The notes under the pieces were generated by a model. It was not told the origin of the DNA. It saw nothing but the letters and a program-made list of their open reading frames with translations, and did no database searches. DNA of 64,000 nucleotides. Origin: a virus. Each line of letters starts with the position of its first letter. The first letter of the stretch is position 1. The translations under genes were made by a program, and so were the position numbers. Below are positions 31,901 through 40,782 of this stretch, piece by piece. The stretch covers positions 1 to 64,000 of IMG/VR virus record IMGVR_UViG_3300020378_001929; one strand, given 5' to 3'.

Positions 31901-34900
31901 AAGGAGCTTGGACTCAACATTTCCTCAAACTCTATTCTCTTGGACACATGCCCTCGAAGTCGGGGGATACCGTAAACGGTGCTGGATCCACCAAGCCCGC
32001 CACGATTGGTCAAGTTAATTACAGATGCAGTAAAAGGCAAAGGCGCTTTAAGGGAACCTGTGTTATCTCTAAGAATTAGTTTCTTGTCCATACCATCTTG
32101 CGCGAGAGGATGTGTTCCGCCAACTTGATGGGTGCTTGTGCCGGCACTGCTGTCGCCAGTTTGACCAATCTCTGCTTCGGCATTCAACATTAACCATGGC
32201 ACACTTGAGCCGAAGTCTGTATTGAAGACTATTTGCGAGTTCCCTTTGTAGTTCGCCATTATATCATTGTTTGACGCGTGATACTGTCCGACATCGGAGA
32301 AAGCAGCGTGGATATTTTGGATTGATCCATAGTCAGTACCATCGTTTCTAGGGAGTCCCCTGTAAACCCCACCAAACGCACCGGAAAAAATAGGATAATC
32401 TGTGGCAAGACCTGCCTTAATTGAGTTAAATAATATACCAGGTCCAAATAAAGGTTTCGTAACCTGGTATCTGGATGCGTTGGCTCGAAGTTTTATAAAC
32501 CTTTTCTGCTCTGTGGAGCTTAATCCGCCTTCATCTAGCTGAGATATATCTATCACATTATCATTTGTAACAACAACATCATCGGGTAGATAATTCTCAT
32601 AAAACAATTCTGCTATTTGCACGGTTCTTTCTGCAGGATAAAAGCCTTTATAAGGCAAGAACTTAGTAACTGCTTGACATCTAAAGTTTATCCTAGCATG
32701 TTCAAGGTTGTTTTCTTTGTCTTGGCGATCTCCGCTGACCTCTTCATCGTATATCTGGAAATACTTAAGAAAATCTGAATTAGAGTATGTCTTAAAAAAG
32801 TTACCGCCGTCGGTAACATTATTGGAAGAACTCAAGTATACGGCTCCAGTCAATATCAAGAAATCATCTCCAATGTTTGGGTACTCTCTTTTAGACTGTA
32901 CAATATCGTCAACAAATTCACTGATTCTAAACTCTGGCACGAGGGAGTGATCTTGTCCTAATATCCTGGTTTCTGCTGCATAGTCAGAATAAGAATCATA
33001 GAAAGGTCCCAGCGTTCCACTTGCTGCTTCCCACTTTGCTTCGCCGGCGAGATAAATAAAATTTCCGTAGGACTGCGGGACTCTTCTGTTATAAATAACA
33101 GAATGTGGAGGTGTACCATATAAGTTATTCATTCCTAGAGGAAATGTACTGTAATCGTTTTGGAGAATGCCCTCCCCTCTTGTTCCCTGCTTTCCTGTAC
33201 TAGAAGTTAAATAAATTGTGTCGCGCGTCATAAAAGATACTCTTATGTCTACTGGTGTTGACCCAAAATCTCTTCTAGAGTCTAGCGGCCATGTCGAAGA
33301 CGTTATGTGCAGGATGCCGCGGTGGGGGTTAAAGCTCCCAGTATGCTGCATAAGAACCAGGAGAGCATCTTTGCCAGCGAATGAGTTTTGCGGACTTTTT
33401 AGCTTTTTATCTTCAAATTCTGGGAATAACCTTAAAGTAGTACCGGCGTTGGATCCGCCGATGATTGACCCTGCTGCAGTTCTCGTTGTTGCCCTTTCAG
33501 GTCGAGTGATAGAAATAAGTTTAGCGCCGAAAATATCGTGAGTTACATTTCCTGATAGAATTAAGTGTCGGGTGTCTCTATCTGAGTTCCATGGAAAATA
33601 CTTAAACTTTGTTCTTTCTCTTGCAAATTGACTATAAGTGTTTACCTCTCGGGGGTAAATTGTTTCCTTATAGTTTATTTCTAGCATTTTTTGCTGAACT
33701 TGATAAGAATCAAGTAAGTTATAAGCGTAATCAAAAGTTCCATGCGTACGCTTTTCTTTGAACTGTATGTCCTTAATAAAATCTGAATTTGCAAAACTTG
33801 TAATATCGTTCGGCGCGGTGTTGGTGCTGATAGTGCCGGCTGATTTCAATATCTCTGGAATTGGCATTGACAGATCTTTGAAGTATTGTAATTTTCCAAA
33901 CCAACTTAACTCGCGCTGGCGTTGAGATAAGCGCGGGTAGAACTCTTTGTCTCTGGAGGAGTTTACAAATTCTCTTGGATCTCTAGGGTCGCGACCAAGC
34001 GTAAACTTTTCATCCTTATTTAGGGTGCGGTTTGGTATTCGTTTTGACCCCAAGATTATACGAATTGGATTGAACTTTCCAGTTGCAACAGGGTCAACAT
34101 AATTTTTGACCACTCTGCTTGCATTATAAGCTGGCTTTGAGTCCAAAAACCTAGCCCTCTCGTACGGATCAATAATATTGGCATGCGAGCTGGCTGCAAT
34201 ATTCATCGATGGTGCAACTTCTGACCTTACCAGGTAAGACGGAGAGGTTATTGCCCTTTTCGGGAAAGCCAAGAACGTTCTAGATATCGTATTGGTTTTC
34301 CGGTGAGCGCGGGCTATTGGATGGTTGCCTGTTCTAATTTGTTTCCAGGATGGCCATCCATACGGACCTTGTCGATGAACTATGATGCTGTTTAATAAAG
34401 ACTTCTCTCCAGCATACTTATCTTCACCTCCAGAGTGAAATGGAGGGTTTATTAATTCCTCACCAGCTAGACCGTTCATGAAAAATTGATTTAAATAATT
34501 AGCACTTAGGCGAGACATGTCTCCTGTGACATTTGTTATCTCAAGGGATCCATACCCCACTGTATTAGTGGAAGAGGAGATTGGTTCATAAATAGCAGCG
34601 TTTAATCCAACAAAATCAATAGCTCTTGTTTGCGAGGGATTTGCTGACTGTTCACGCGCTAACCCATAAAACATATTATTCTGATATGCGTAATATACCA
34701 CTTCACTAGCGCTTAAAAATTGTATCGATTTTGCACTGGCGCTAGTATAAGTGTGCTGATGTCCTAAACCTGCGTTCCTGCTTACAAAATCAGACTTTGT
34801 ATTGACTGCGCTTGCCGTGATCCAAGAATAGTGAAAATCATTTTGTGGTATCGGATGCTGCACGAAAAAGTTATCTGCTTTTTCCACTAACGACGCTTTG

Positions 34901-37900
34901 CCCCCAGATGATCCCAAAGAATAGTTTCGATTAGTTACGTGAACAGACTGTTGCGCTTTGCCGAACTGCGTTACAATAAAGTTGCCCGGGTTTTTGACGC
35001 TTAAAACAATGCTCCAGGTGTCTCTCGAAGCGAGCCCTGATGTCGTACCCTGATTAAAGCGATGATGAAATGAAAGCGTTGTAAAATTGCTGGCTTTGGA
35101 GTCGCCGTGGTGGTCAACAGATGCTGAAAGATGGTTCCGGAAACCCTCCGCAGACAGTGCAGTATTCGGGTGGTCGAAAAGTGTCTTTATCACTTCGGCT
35201 TGCATTCCGGTGAGCGAGTACCCGTCCGGTGTGGTATCGAAATTGCTTCCGCCACTTGTGAAGTTTGACGCCGCGGCGCCAACGGCCAATTCCTTTGGTG
35301 AGCCAGTGCCGAAATCTATAGCTATTGTATCCCCTATTTCAAGCGGTTGAAACATAATTATGCTTGCTGGAGTATAGTAAGTTCCTCCTGATCTTTGTCC
35401 GCCGCGGAGAGATTTTTCTTTGTGAAGTCTATTGAGGACTGCTCTTGTTGATAGATTTCTATAGTTTAGACCGTTATAGACCGAATATTCTTCTGACTCT
35501 TTATCTCGACCATAGACCCCTTGTGTTTCTGGACCACCAGGAGACGAAAACCTGTTAACAAATACATGCTTTGCTGTGCCCCTGGATGGCACTGTATAAT
35601 CAATTATACCGGCTCTAAGTTGTGTTCCTGTTGTGACAACGCTTCCACTATCCTTTACATAGGCATTGTTCAGGCTTCTACCAGACGTTTGAACAATGTC
35701 GTAGTCTTCCCTGTAGTTGCCCATTGCGATAGGTGAGATGCCAGTATTTTCTTTTATGTTTCGTATATTTACTGGACCTTTGACTCCCATACCGCGTGGA
35801 GTATATGACCGCGGACCGGTGGATTGCTTCATTGTAAAAACAGTACTTGACGCCGACAATATGTAGGCTTCTGGTCTGTCTTTGTCCGCTGTTCCAAATT
35901 TCACTCTTCTGTGTGGCATGCCACCGACAAATTCTCTAGTAAAAACCCCTTGCATAACACCATAATCATCATCATGATTATTTGTTAGGGTTAATTTGTC
36001 CTTAAAATTAGAAAAGTCTGTACCAACAGAGGAGCTGTACAAAGTAAATGGGAAAATCATATCGGCATCTGCGTCTAAATACCCATCTGTACCTGCCGTG
36101 TTAGCAATAGCTGTATATATATCTTCATGCTGAGGGTCTATAACATCATTGCAATTCTTGAACTCATAAATGTCTGATTTGTTTACAGTTATTTCTCCAC
36201 CAGAAGCGATTATTGGTTTGTGCAAAAATTTATTTTTTGACGCGTTTCGATTTGATCCCATATCTAAAGTTCTAAGATGATCACCAACAAAGTTATATGG
36301 CCTAGATAATCTTCTAAGTACGTATGTAGATCCGGCGGCAGAACTTACTACTGTGTTTATCCTTTGTCTTATCTGCTCTCTGTCAGGGTTTACATTATCC
36401 GACACTGATAAAACCTTGTCTCTTTCTGCTCTTTCCTGCCACCATAGACAATTTTTCGGATGATCTTGGAAAGTTGTTACTACCGTGTTTGTTCCTCCGG
36501 CGAATGCTGCCGAGATTGAGGCACTCGAAAAAGTATGTTGATGAGTTGTATCTTGTAACTGCGCTGACAAATGATTAGTCAACGAGTTGCTGCCTCCTCC
36601 GGAATCATAATCTACACTAATACTTGCAGCCGAGTGGAGACCTGTGAAAAATACCGTTCGAACGGTGCCGCCGGCGCTTGCAGTCAAGCTTTGGAGGTTG
36701 GTCCCATCAGTTCCGTTTACTGCGGCGATTATACGATCTCTCATAGTGGTGACTTCATTTGGAGGCACTGTACCAATTGGAATCTCTCTATCATCCGAAG
36801 GCGGATAAGTTGAGTTACCAGTAAATGTTAATGTTCGACTGAGTCCTCCGTCGGAAACAAGTATTGAGCTGCTAATAAACTGTGATCTATTTGAGAAAGC
36901 AGATGTATTCAAAGTAAAAAACTTTTTCTGCCTTCTTGTTGCAGCGGTTATTGTAGTATTACCTGCGGTGCCAGCCGTTGCTTGAGTCAACGTTACAGTA
37001 TTTGTTCCAGCAGAATGATCAAGAACGATTTTACTGTTGGAAGAACCAGCGTTATGTCCCGTGGCACCGTTGATGGCAGTGACCAAATTAGCATAGGTGG
37101 TATCAACGTTTCCTCCATTAATTGATACTGCTATGTTCCCACCTGCAACCGTGCCGCCGCCGGCGGCAGAATTAAATTCATAAGTCTTGCTGGTCCCGTC
37201 TGTGGAAATTATAGTTAATGTATCCCCGTCTTCAGGATTTCCAGTGTATACTATTGATCCGGATGCAGCAGTCTGAGTTGATGTTGATGATGTAAGGAGC
37301 GGGGCATGACCATGCTCCCAATCATATAGAAGCTCGTTTACACCTAATATTTGCCCAACAAGCTTTGGATCCTTGTACTCAAATTGAGGTGCTTGATGCT
37401 TGTACTTATTTCTTTCAAATACGTGGCTCTCTACTACATCCTCTAAGTTTAAATTCATATTCGAAGTCGCTGGTTGCAACTGTCGAAGAAGATTTGCGAG
37501 AGAAGAGTCTATCCATTTATAGTATTCGATAAAACTTTCAAGATCTATCTTGTTTTCTACTCTAGCGAAGAATCTATCTCTCAGTTTCTCCAGTGTCTTA
37601 TATTCTTGGCGATATTTGTATACTGGCTCACCTATCAGATTGTTAAAGGCGGTGGCGCCAGCTAACATGTTAAGCATCTCTTTAGATATGACTTGGTACA
37701 TGCTTTTTTCATATGTATGCAAGTATGACATTGGCTTACTGTCTAGAGTAAAAGAGTCAACCTCTCTATCTTTAATTTCTATTTTGGACTCTGCCTCAAG
37801 GTTATCCACATTTAGATATCGAACATTTGGTATATATTCCTGTCTAATGGACCCTTCTTGGTGCTGCAAGTTGTGAGTCACTGCTGGGTATTTGTACCCT

Positions 37901-40782
37901 GTGATTGGTCCATATTTTGTTATATTTTCTGCAGAACCTGAAGAAAAGTCATAAAAATAACTTGTACTTGCATTTAACTTATTTACGTTGTCAAACTGCC
38001 AGTTTAAAACTAGAGCGTCAGACCTGAGCCTTGAGGCGCCGTCGTTGTCTTTCTTTCTGAAAAGAGGATTTGTTCTTCCTAAGTTTTCTATGCTCTGGGC
38101 GTGCTGCTCCATTTCTGACTTCTCTAATAAGTCGTCCCACACACTAAAAGAAAGAAACTTGCAATCACTGGTATTTCTAACAGTACCAGTGATGTTTTGT
38201 CGCGATGCGCCAAGGAAAGCGCTCTTGTTCCTTGACATTATTTTTTCATAATTAGCCTGACTAATGGAGGACGTAATGTGAAATTCCGACGTCTTGACAT
38301 CTATGTCGTATCTATAGCCAATAAAATCAACTTTATACTCGCGGGTAGTCTTGCCATCAGAAGATGTCAATTGCGATAAATTGTCTTCTGTGAACCTAAC
38401 TGCTAAATACCACGGAGTATTTTCATAAACGTGATTAAAGTACTCTGTCTTTATTATGGGAAAAGTTCCCTTTGAAGAACTAAGTTGAAAATAACAACCT
38501 GAATTTAAAATATCTGACTTTATTGTCCTTACAACAAATCCAGAATAATTGTCAGATGTAATTACCAGATTGGCGCCGCTGACTTCGTTCATTCCAAAGA
38601 CCGAACTTGTTATTGCTGTTTTTGAGTGATCTAATATTGTGGGAAATAACACCTTTCCCTCGATCGTGAATGAAGGCTGACTTGATTTGCCTTGTATATA
38701 GTTTCTCTCGTCTGATGCGCTGTTAGATGCTGTCTGAAGCAACGTGACTGAGTTGTTGGATCCCGTGAAGGCAAAAGATTTTACTGTCGCGGCTTCATAA
38801 ATTGGTCTATTTGATATTACCTTTTCAACGTTTTGTCCATAAATATTTGGCGAAATAAGGTTTTCGTCAACGCCAAAGCACCTTATGAGATTTCTAAAAG
38901 ATTCTTTTGTACCCTTTTGTTTGAAAATATAAGCTATGTTTGCATGCACAGAGTTCAAGATTTTATTCTTTATGTTCTCTGCCTTTGAGTGTATTAAGTT
39001 CTGCGAAATGTTTGTATTTGGATCTGCAATGTCAAATTTTAGATTGTAAAAATACTCATTTAAATCTGTCTTATTTACAATGGGGCTTTCAGTTACACCA
39101 AAGCCCTTACCAAGAAGATTTTGTACTGAAAAATTCTCTTCTCCAAACATTCTTGCATACGAAACATCGAAATCCTTACTGCAGCCCAAGAGGTTATAAA
39201 ATGAACTATTACCTGAATAATCTGACGATCCCCTGGCGTACACAAAGTCTTTGTATTGCGTAAACCCTATCTTTGGTATGCCATCTATCATCATCTTGAT
39301 TGAGTCAAATTGTTGACCTATACTCTGTAATAAAATAGAAAAATCACTTTCTATGTTGCTTGATCCAGCATTAGTTTCAAAAGCCCATTGAGGAACACTT
39401 CTGAACAGGGATGAGTGATTATTGTGGTCGTATGCTTTACCAATTTTTAAAAGGTCCTCTTCTGCTGCGACGACGCGGGGTGAGGCGAAATCTATTATTG
39501 GGTCACCTAGTTCTCTTTGACTAGTCACCGTTGCGTTTGTTATTGCTGATTCTGACGTCCGGCTGTTGGTGGACGAAAATCCAATTATCTCTCCATTATT
39601 TATTCTACCAGAGCTGTCTAGAACTATTTTATCTCTGATTTCATCGTTTCTCAGTCCTTCATTGAATTTGTAATAAACCCCCAAAAGACTATTGATGTTT
39701 TCTTGATCAGTTGCCCCGTTGACAGGAAAATCGTAATAGTTGCCAATCTCTTCTGCCGTTCTTTTTGTTTTCCAAAATCTAAACTCATCGATAGATCCAC
39801 TTAATTTTCCGTAACCTAATCCACCATTTGAGTCTTTTTGGGTCCTCATAGCTCCGATGCTGGCGTTATAGTAACCTTCAACTGCTCCAAAGGTGGCTGT
39901 GGAGACTGACACCCTATTATTGAAGTTGCCGTCTATATACAACTCTATTTCTAAGTTTGATCCAGTGTGAAAAGCTGTAACCGCATAGTGGTGGAAGGCG
40001 CCATCGGCGATTGTTTCTTTTGTAATGTCGGCGCCGATGTTTGTTCTGTTGGCGCCTGCCGTTCCGGACATGTAAGTTACATAAAATGGTGACCCGGCTG
40101 AGCTTCCTGAAAGCTCTATTAGAAACCTACCATATGATGAGGCACCCTCAGAAGCATGAGTGGTGTGCGAGTCAAAAATTATTTCGCTCTCTGTGAGAGA
40201 GTGACTAATAAAGCTGTTCTTTTTGAGCCAAAACTCCACAGTATTTCCAGCAGAAGGGTCTAATTTTAAACTGCTCTCTCTTCCCGAATCAGAATCGATA
40301 ACTGTACCCACATAGGGTCCACCTGAAAACTTTATGTATTCTGGATTACTTGATAGTCCGTACTTTCCAGAAGTGGCAGCTGCGGTGCCCCAACCGCCTT
40401 TTGAAAAATTTACATGCCCTACCTCTAAAGGAAACTCATGTTGCAGTATAGCCAAATCTATAGCAGATGCGCTAAGTGCCCAGTGGATCTTTTCTAGAGC
40501 AGACCCATCGTATGGATAAAAATTTGTTATGTAATTAAAGGCGTTTTTAAAATATTTCTCTGCGCTTCCATAGAAACACCAAGTAGAGGGATCCCTAACA
40601 TCAATCGCGGGTATCACCCTGTCTGCTAATTTTTGATAAGCTATGGCATAATCCGGGGACTCTACCACATCATTGTATCTTTCAGCTGACGGTGATGCTA
40701 CTCCCACTTTTCGGGGGTCATAAAATGCTTTACTTTTTTCCTCTTCGGACATTTGAGGAAGAAATATTTTGTCTTTTTTCAT
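28933..40782 (-). CDS. Giant structural protein with LamG/ConA-like domains (3949 aa)
   Basis: One uninterrupted 3949-codon ORF. About residues 160-355 read as a LamG/concanavalin-like jelly roll: NTVEFWLKK, GAFHHYAVTAFHTGSNLEIELYIDG, then SIDEFRFWKTKRTAEEI. About 695-900 look like a second, degenerate one. Around 1180-1280 a Ser/Gly/Thr-rich module with LTQATAGTAGNTTIT resembles a module in the adjacent 611-residue protein. The remainder is beta-rich, Asn/Ser/Tyr-rich and fibre-like; the C-terminal 300 residues are helical and charged (YNKASDNVRNMKITKETDVL). No transmembrane, signal or protease motif was noticed. Overlap with the 611-residue gene (ATGA) and nearness to gp6 and gp25 suggest a baseplate-attached arm, tailspike or gp7-like wedge extension (inference). 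Confidence 0.85.
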   Translation of the reverse strand: MKKDKIFLPQMSEEEKSKAFYDPRKVGVASPSAERYNDVVESPDYAIAYQKLADRVIPAIDVRDPSTWCFYGSAEKYFKNAFNYITNFYPYDGSALEKIHWALSASAIDLAILQHEFPLEVGHVNFSKGGWGTAAATSGKYGLSSNPEYIKFSGGPYVGTVIDSDSGRESSLKLDPSAGNTVEFWLKKNSFISHSLTESEIIFDSHTTHASEGASSYGRFLIELSGSSAGSPFYVTYMSGTAGANRTNIGADITKETIADGAFHHYAVTAFHTGSNLEIELYIDGNFNNRVSVSTATFGAVEGYYNASIGAMRTQKDSNGGLGYGKLSGSIDEFRFWKTKRTAEEIGNYYDFPVNGATDQENINSLLGVYYKFNEGLRNDEIRDKIVLDSSGRINNGEIIGFSSTNSRTSESAITNATVTSQRELGDPIIDFASPRVVAAEEDLLKIGKAYDHNNHSSLFRSVPQWAFETNAGSSNIESDFSILLQSIGQQFDSIKMMIDGIPKIGFTQYKDFVYARGSSDYSGNSSFYNLLGCSKDFDVSYARMFGEENFSVQNLLGKGFGVTESPIVNKTDLNEYFYNLKFDIADPNTNISQNLIHSKAENIKNKILNSVHANIAYIFKQKGTKESFRNLIRCFGVDENLISPNIYGQNVEKVISNRPIYEAATVKSFAFTGSNNSVTLLQTASNSASDERNYIQGKSSQPSFTIEGKVLFPTILDHSKTAITSSVFGMNEVSGANLVITSDNYSGFVVRTIKSDILNSGCYFQLSSSKGTFPIIKTEYFNHVYENTPWYLAVRFTEDNLSQLTSSDGKTTREYKVDFIGYRYDIDVKTSEFHITSSISQANYEKIMSRNKSAFLGASRQNITGTVRNTSDCKFLSFSVWDDLLEKSEMEQHAQSIENLGRTNPLFRKKDNDGASRLRSDALVLNWQFDNVNKLNASTSYFYDFSSGSAENITKYGPITGYKYPAVTHNLQHQEGSIRQEYIPNVRYLNVDNLEAESKIEIKDREVDSFTLDSKPMSYLHTYEKSMYQVISKEMLNMLAGATAFNNLIGEPVYKYRQEYKTLEKLRDRFFARVENKIDLESFIEYYKWIDSSLANLLRQLQPATSNMNLNLEDVVESHVFERNKYKHQAPQFEYKDPKLVGQILGVNELLYDWEHGHAPLLTSSTSTQTAASGSIVYTGNPEDGDTLTIISTDGTSKTYEFNSAAGGGTVAGGNIAVSINGGNVDTTYANLVTAINGATGHNAGSSNSKIVLDHSAGTNTVTLTQATAGTAGNTTITAATRRQKKFFTLNTSAFSNRSQFISSSILVSDGGLSRTLTFTGNSTYPPSDDREIPIGTVPPNEVTTMRDRIIAAVNGTDGTNLQSLTASAGGTVRTVFFTGLHSAASISVDYDSGGGSNSLTNHLSAQLQDTTHQHTFSSASISAAFAGGTNTVVTTFQDHPKNCLWWQERAERDKVLSVSDNVNPDREQIRQRINTVVSSAAGSTYVLRRLSRPYNFVGDHLRTLDMGSNRNASKNKFLHKPIIASGGEITVNKSDIYEFKNCNDVIDPQHEDIYTAIANTAGTDGYLDADADMIFPFTLYSSSVGTDFSNFKDKLTLTNNHDDDYGVMQGVFTREFVGGMPHRRVKFGTADKDRPEAYILSASSTVFTMKQSTGPRSYTPRGMGVKGPVNIRNIKENTGISPIAMGNYREDYDIVQTSGRSLNNAYVKDSGSVVTTGTQLRAGIIDYTVPSRGTAKHVFVNRFSSPGGPETQGVYGRDKESEEYSVYNGLNYRNLSTRAVLNRLHKEKSLRGGQRSGGTYYTPASIIMFQPLEIGDTIAIDFGTGSPKELAVGAAASNFTSGGSNFDTTPDGYSLTGMQAEVIKTLFDHPNTALSAEGFRNHLSASVDHHGDSKASNFTTLSFHHRFNQGTTSGLASRDTWSIVLSVKNPGNFIVTQFGKAQQSVHVTNRNYSLGSSGGKASLVEKADNFFVQHPIPQNDFHYSWITASAVNTKSDFVSRNAGLGHQHTYTSASAKSIQFLSASEVVYYAYQNNMFYGLAREQSANPSQTRAIDFVGLNAAIYEPISSSTNTVGYGSLEITNVTGDMSRLSANYLNQFFMNGLAGEELINPPFHSGGEDKYAGEKSLLNSIIVHRQGPYGWPSWKQIRTGNHPIARAHRKTNTISRTFLAFPKRAITSPSYLVRSEVAPSMNIAASSHANIIDPYERARFLDSKPAYNASRVVKNYVDPVATGKFNPIRIILGSKRIPNRTLNKDEKFTLGRDPRDPREFVNSSRDKEFYPRLSQRQRELSWFGKLQYFKDLSMPIPEILKSAGTISTNTAPNDITSFANSDFIKDIQFKEKRTHGTFDYAYNLLDSYQVQQKMLEINYKETIYPREVNTYSQFARERTKFKYFPWNSDRDTRHLILSGNVTHDIFGAKLISITRPERATTRTAAGSIIGGSNAGTTLRLFPEFEDKKLKSPQNSFAGKDALLVLMQHTGSFNPHRGILHITSSTWPLDSRRDFGSTPVDIRVSFMTRDTIYLTSSTGKQGTRGEGILQNDYSTFPLGMNNLYGTPPHSVIYNRRVPQSYGNFIYLAGEAKWEAASGTLGPFYDSYSDYAAETRILGQDHSLVPEFRISEFVDDIVQSKREYPNIGDDFLILTGAVYLSSSNNVTDGGNFFKTYSNSDFLKYFQIYDEEVSGDRQDKENNLEHARINFRCQAVTKFLPYKGFYPAERTVQIAELFYENYLPDDVVVTNDNVIDISQLDEGGLSSTEQKRFIKLRANASRYQVTKPLFGPGILFNSIKAGLATDYPIFSGAFGGVYRGLPRNDGTDYGSIQNIHAAFSDVGQYHASNNDIMANYKGNSQIVFNTDFGSSVPWLMLNAEAEIGQTGDSSAGTSTHQVGGTHPLAQDGMDKKLILRDNTGSLKAPLPFTASVINLTNRGGLGGSSTVYGIPRLRGHVSKRIEFEEMLSPSSLFNVRIYDNEPHPSASLIYGNQQFNKIIERPALFGSFNTLAKKDIGSLFVNNEGSLTSQLAPYTLAMQNFAAETVNFFLKDGDLTTKVSKPGKQTFTSGNDYKMRIYLENVDTMMYDRHSAFGPPVAEAGSDGTGVAITKYQGNPVGIPAHIKLTMRHPSGSSNSNAGYTLTGSTAGHYTRNPRIFIQGPDDNIEIMLYHSASGFYSWVDDADNSIENYIERALQGLVTVPATSRANRFGVTSAQGTANLGTAVAFRNISGNQNFPYPTVANNFAAIRVQEDAGAGLKAPSAAEVMATIRTLLTSSVLGLGFSTSGTNKVHIDGSTLVISGSTNLDYKESTNISSTQAYLDNVMPSNAMTTLIGATSNVGVFVNCKGGSGTSTVSNDHGVAFFGSNAYGEKNSSHITSSYQGHIYSNATSDVFTPFQSTGSAGFTKTTTKVSNTHGYMPYVPSFLDANSAPYVEVTFSPTVTKDYTVREVMNSSSYAYYNFVEEASNADVPDPKTGTHSNTNYHHAMSLSASLNLGMIAALRTDNFDQIRGHGADGDGALNVVPLDPNNLRERWVIQTKWESPVLDFKSVKATAYDLANSTTVQVSGSPWKERQWDRYYDGVGAPREGTTPGSFLTGSTGMWHQKGQLLKESDKKGYYLSIIDVPIGANTPGLAARLGFNDQEEPSAANLKLAKKYRDKVGTVEDRKVVKEAIVAIPYVLREDLDNRVEFIKFNEDMYNKASDNVRNMKITKETDVLTDRILTLEDYNEFRATLDGRMKTPFNSGPLDAIEYQLFMMEEFILPPQFDFINVPENARVQDPFMMYFFQFHASFDAEDLSNIWQNLYPKSLNSSAIARKSNSNRALEGRLRSHNDISFVSHYLETANLTGENLSPVSEPRNLFSPDEENKTRWIVFKVKQRGIDNLETIRRRSIDPRSQNLERLEYLRASRPAVTKGTFPDALPGKTSTGKRLVHYNWPYDYFSFVELIKLEAKIDSYNYD

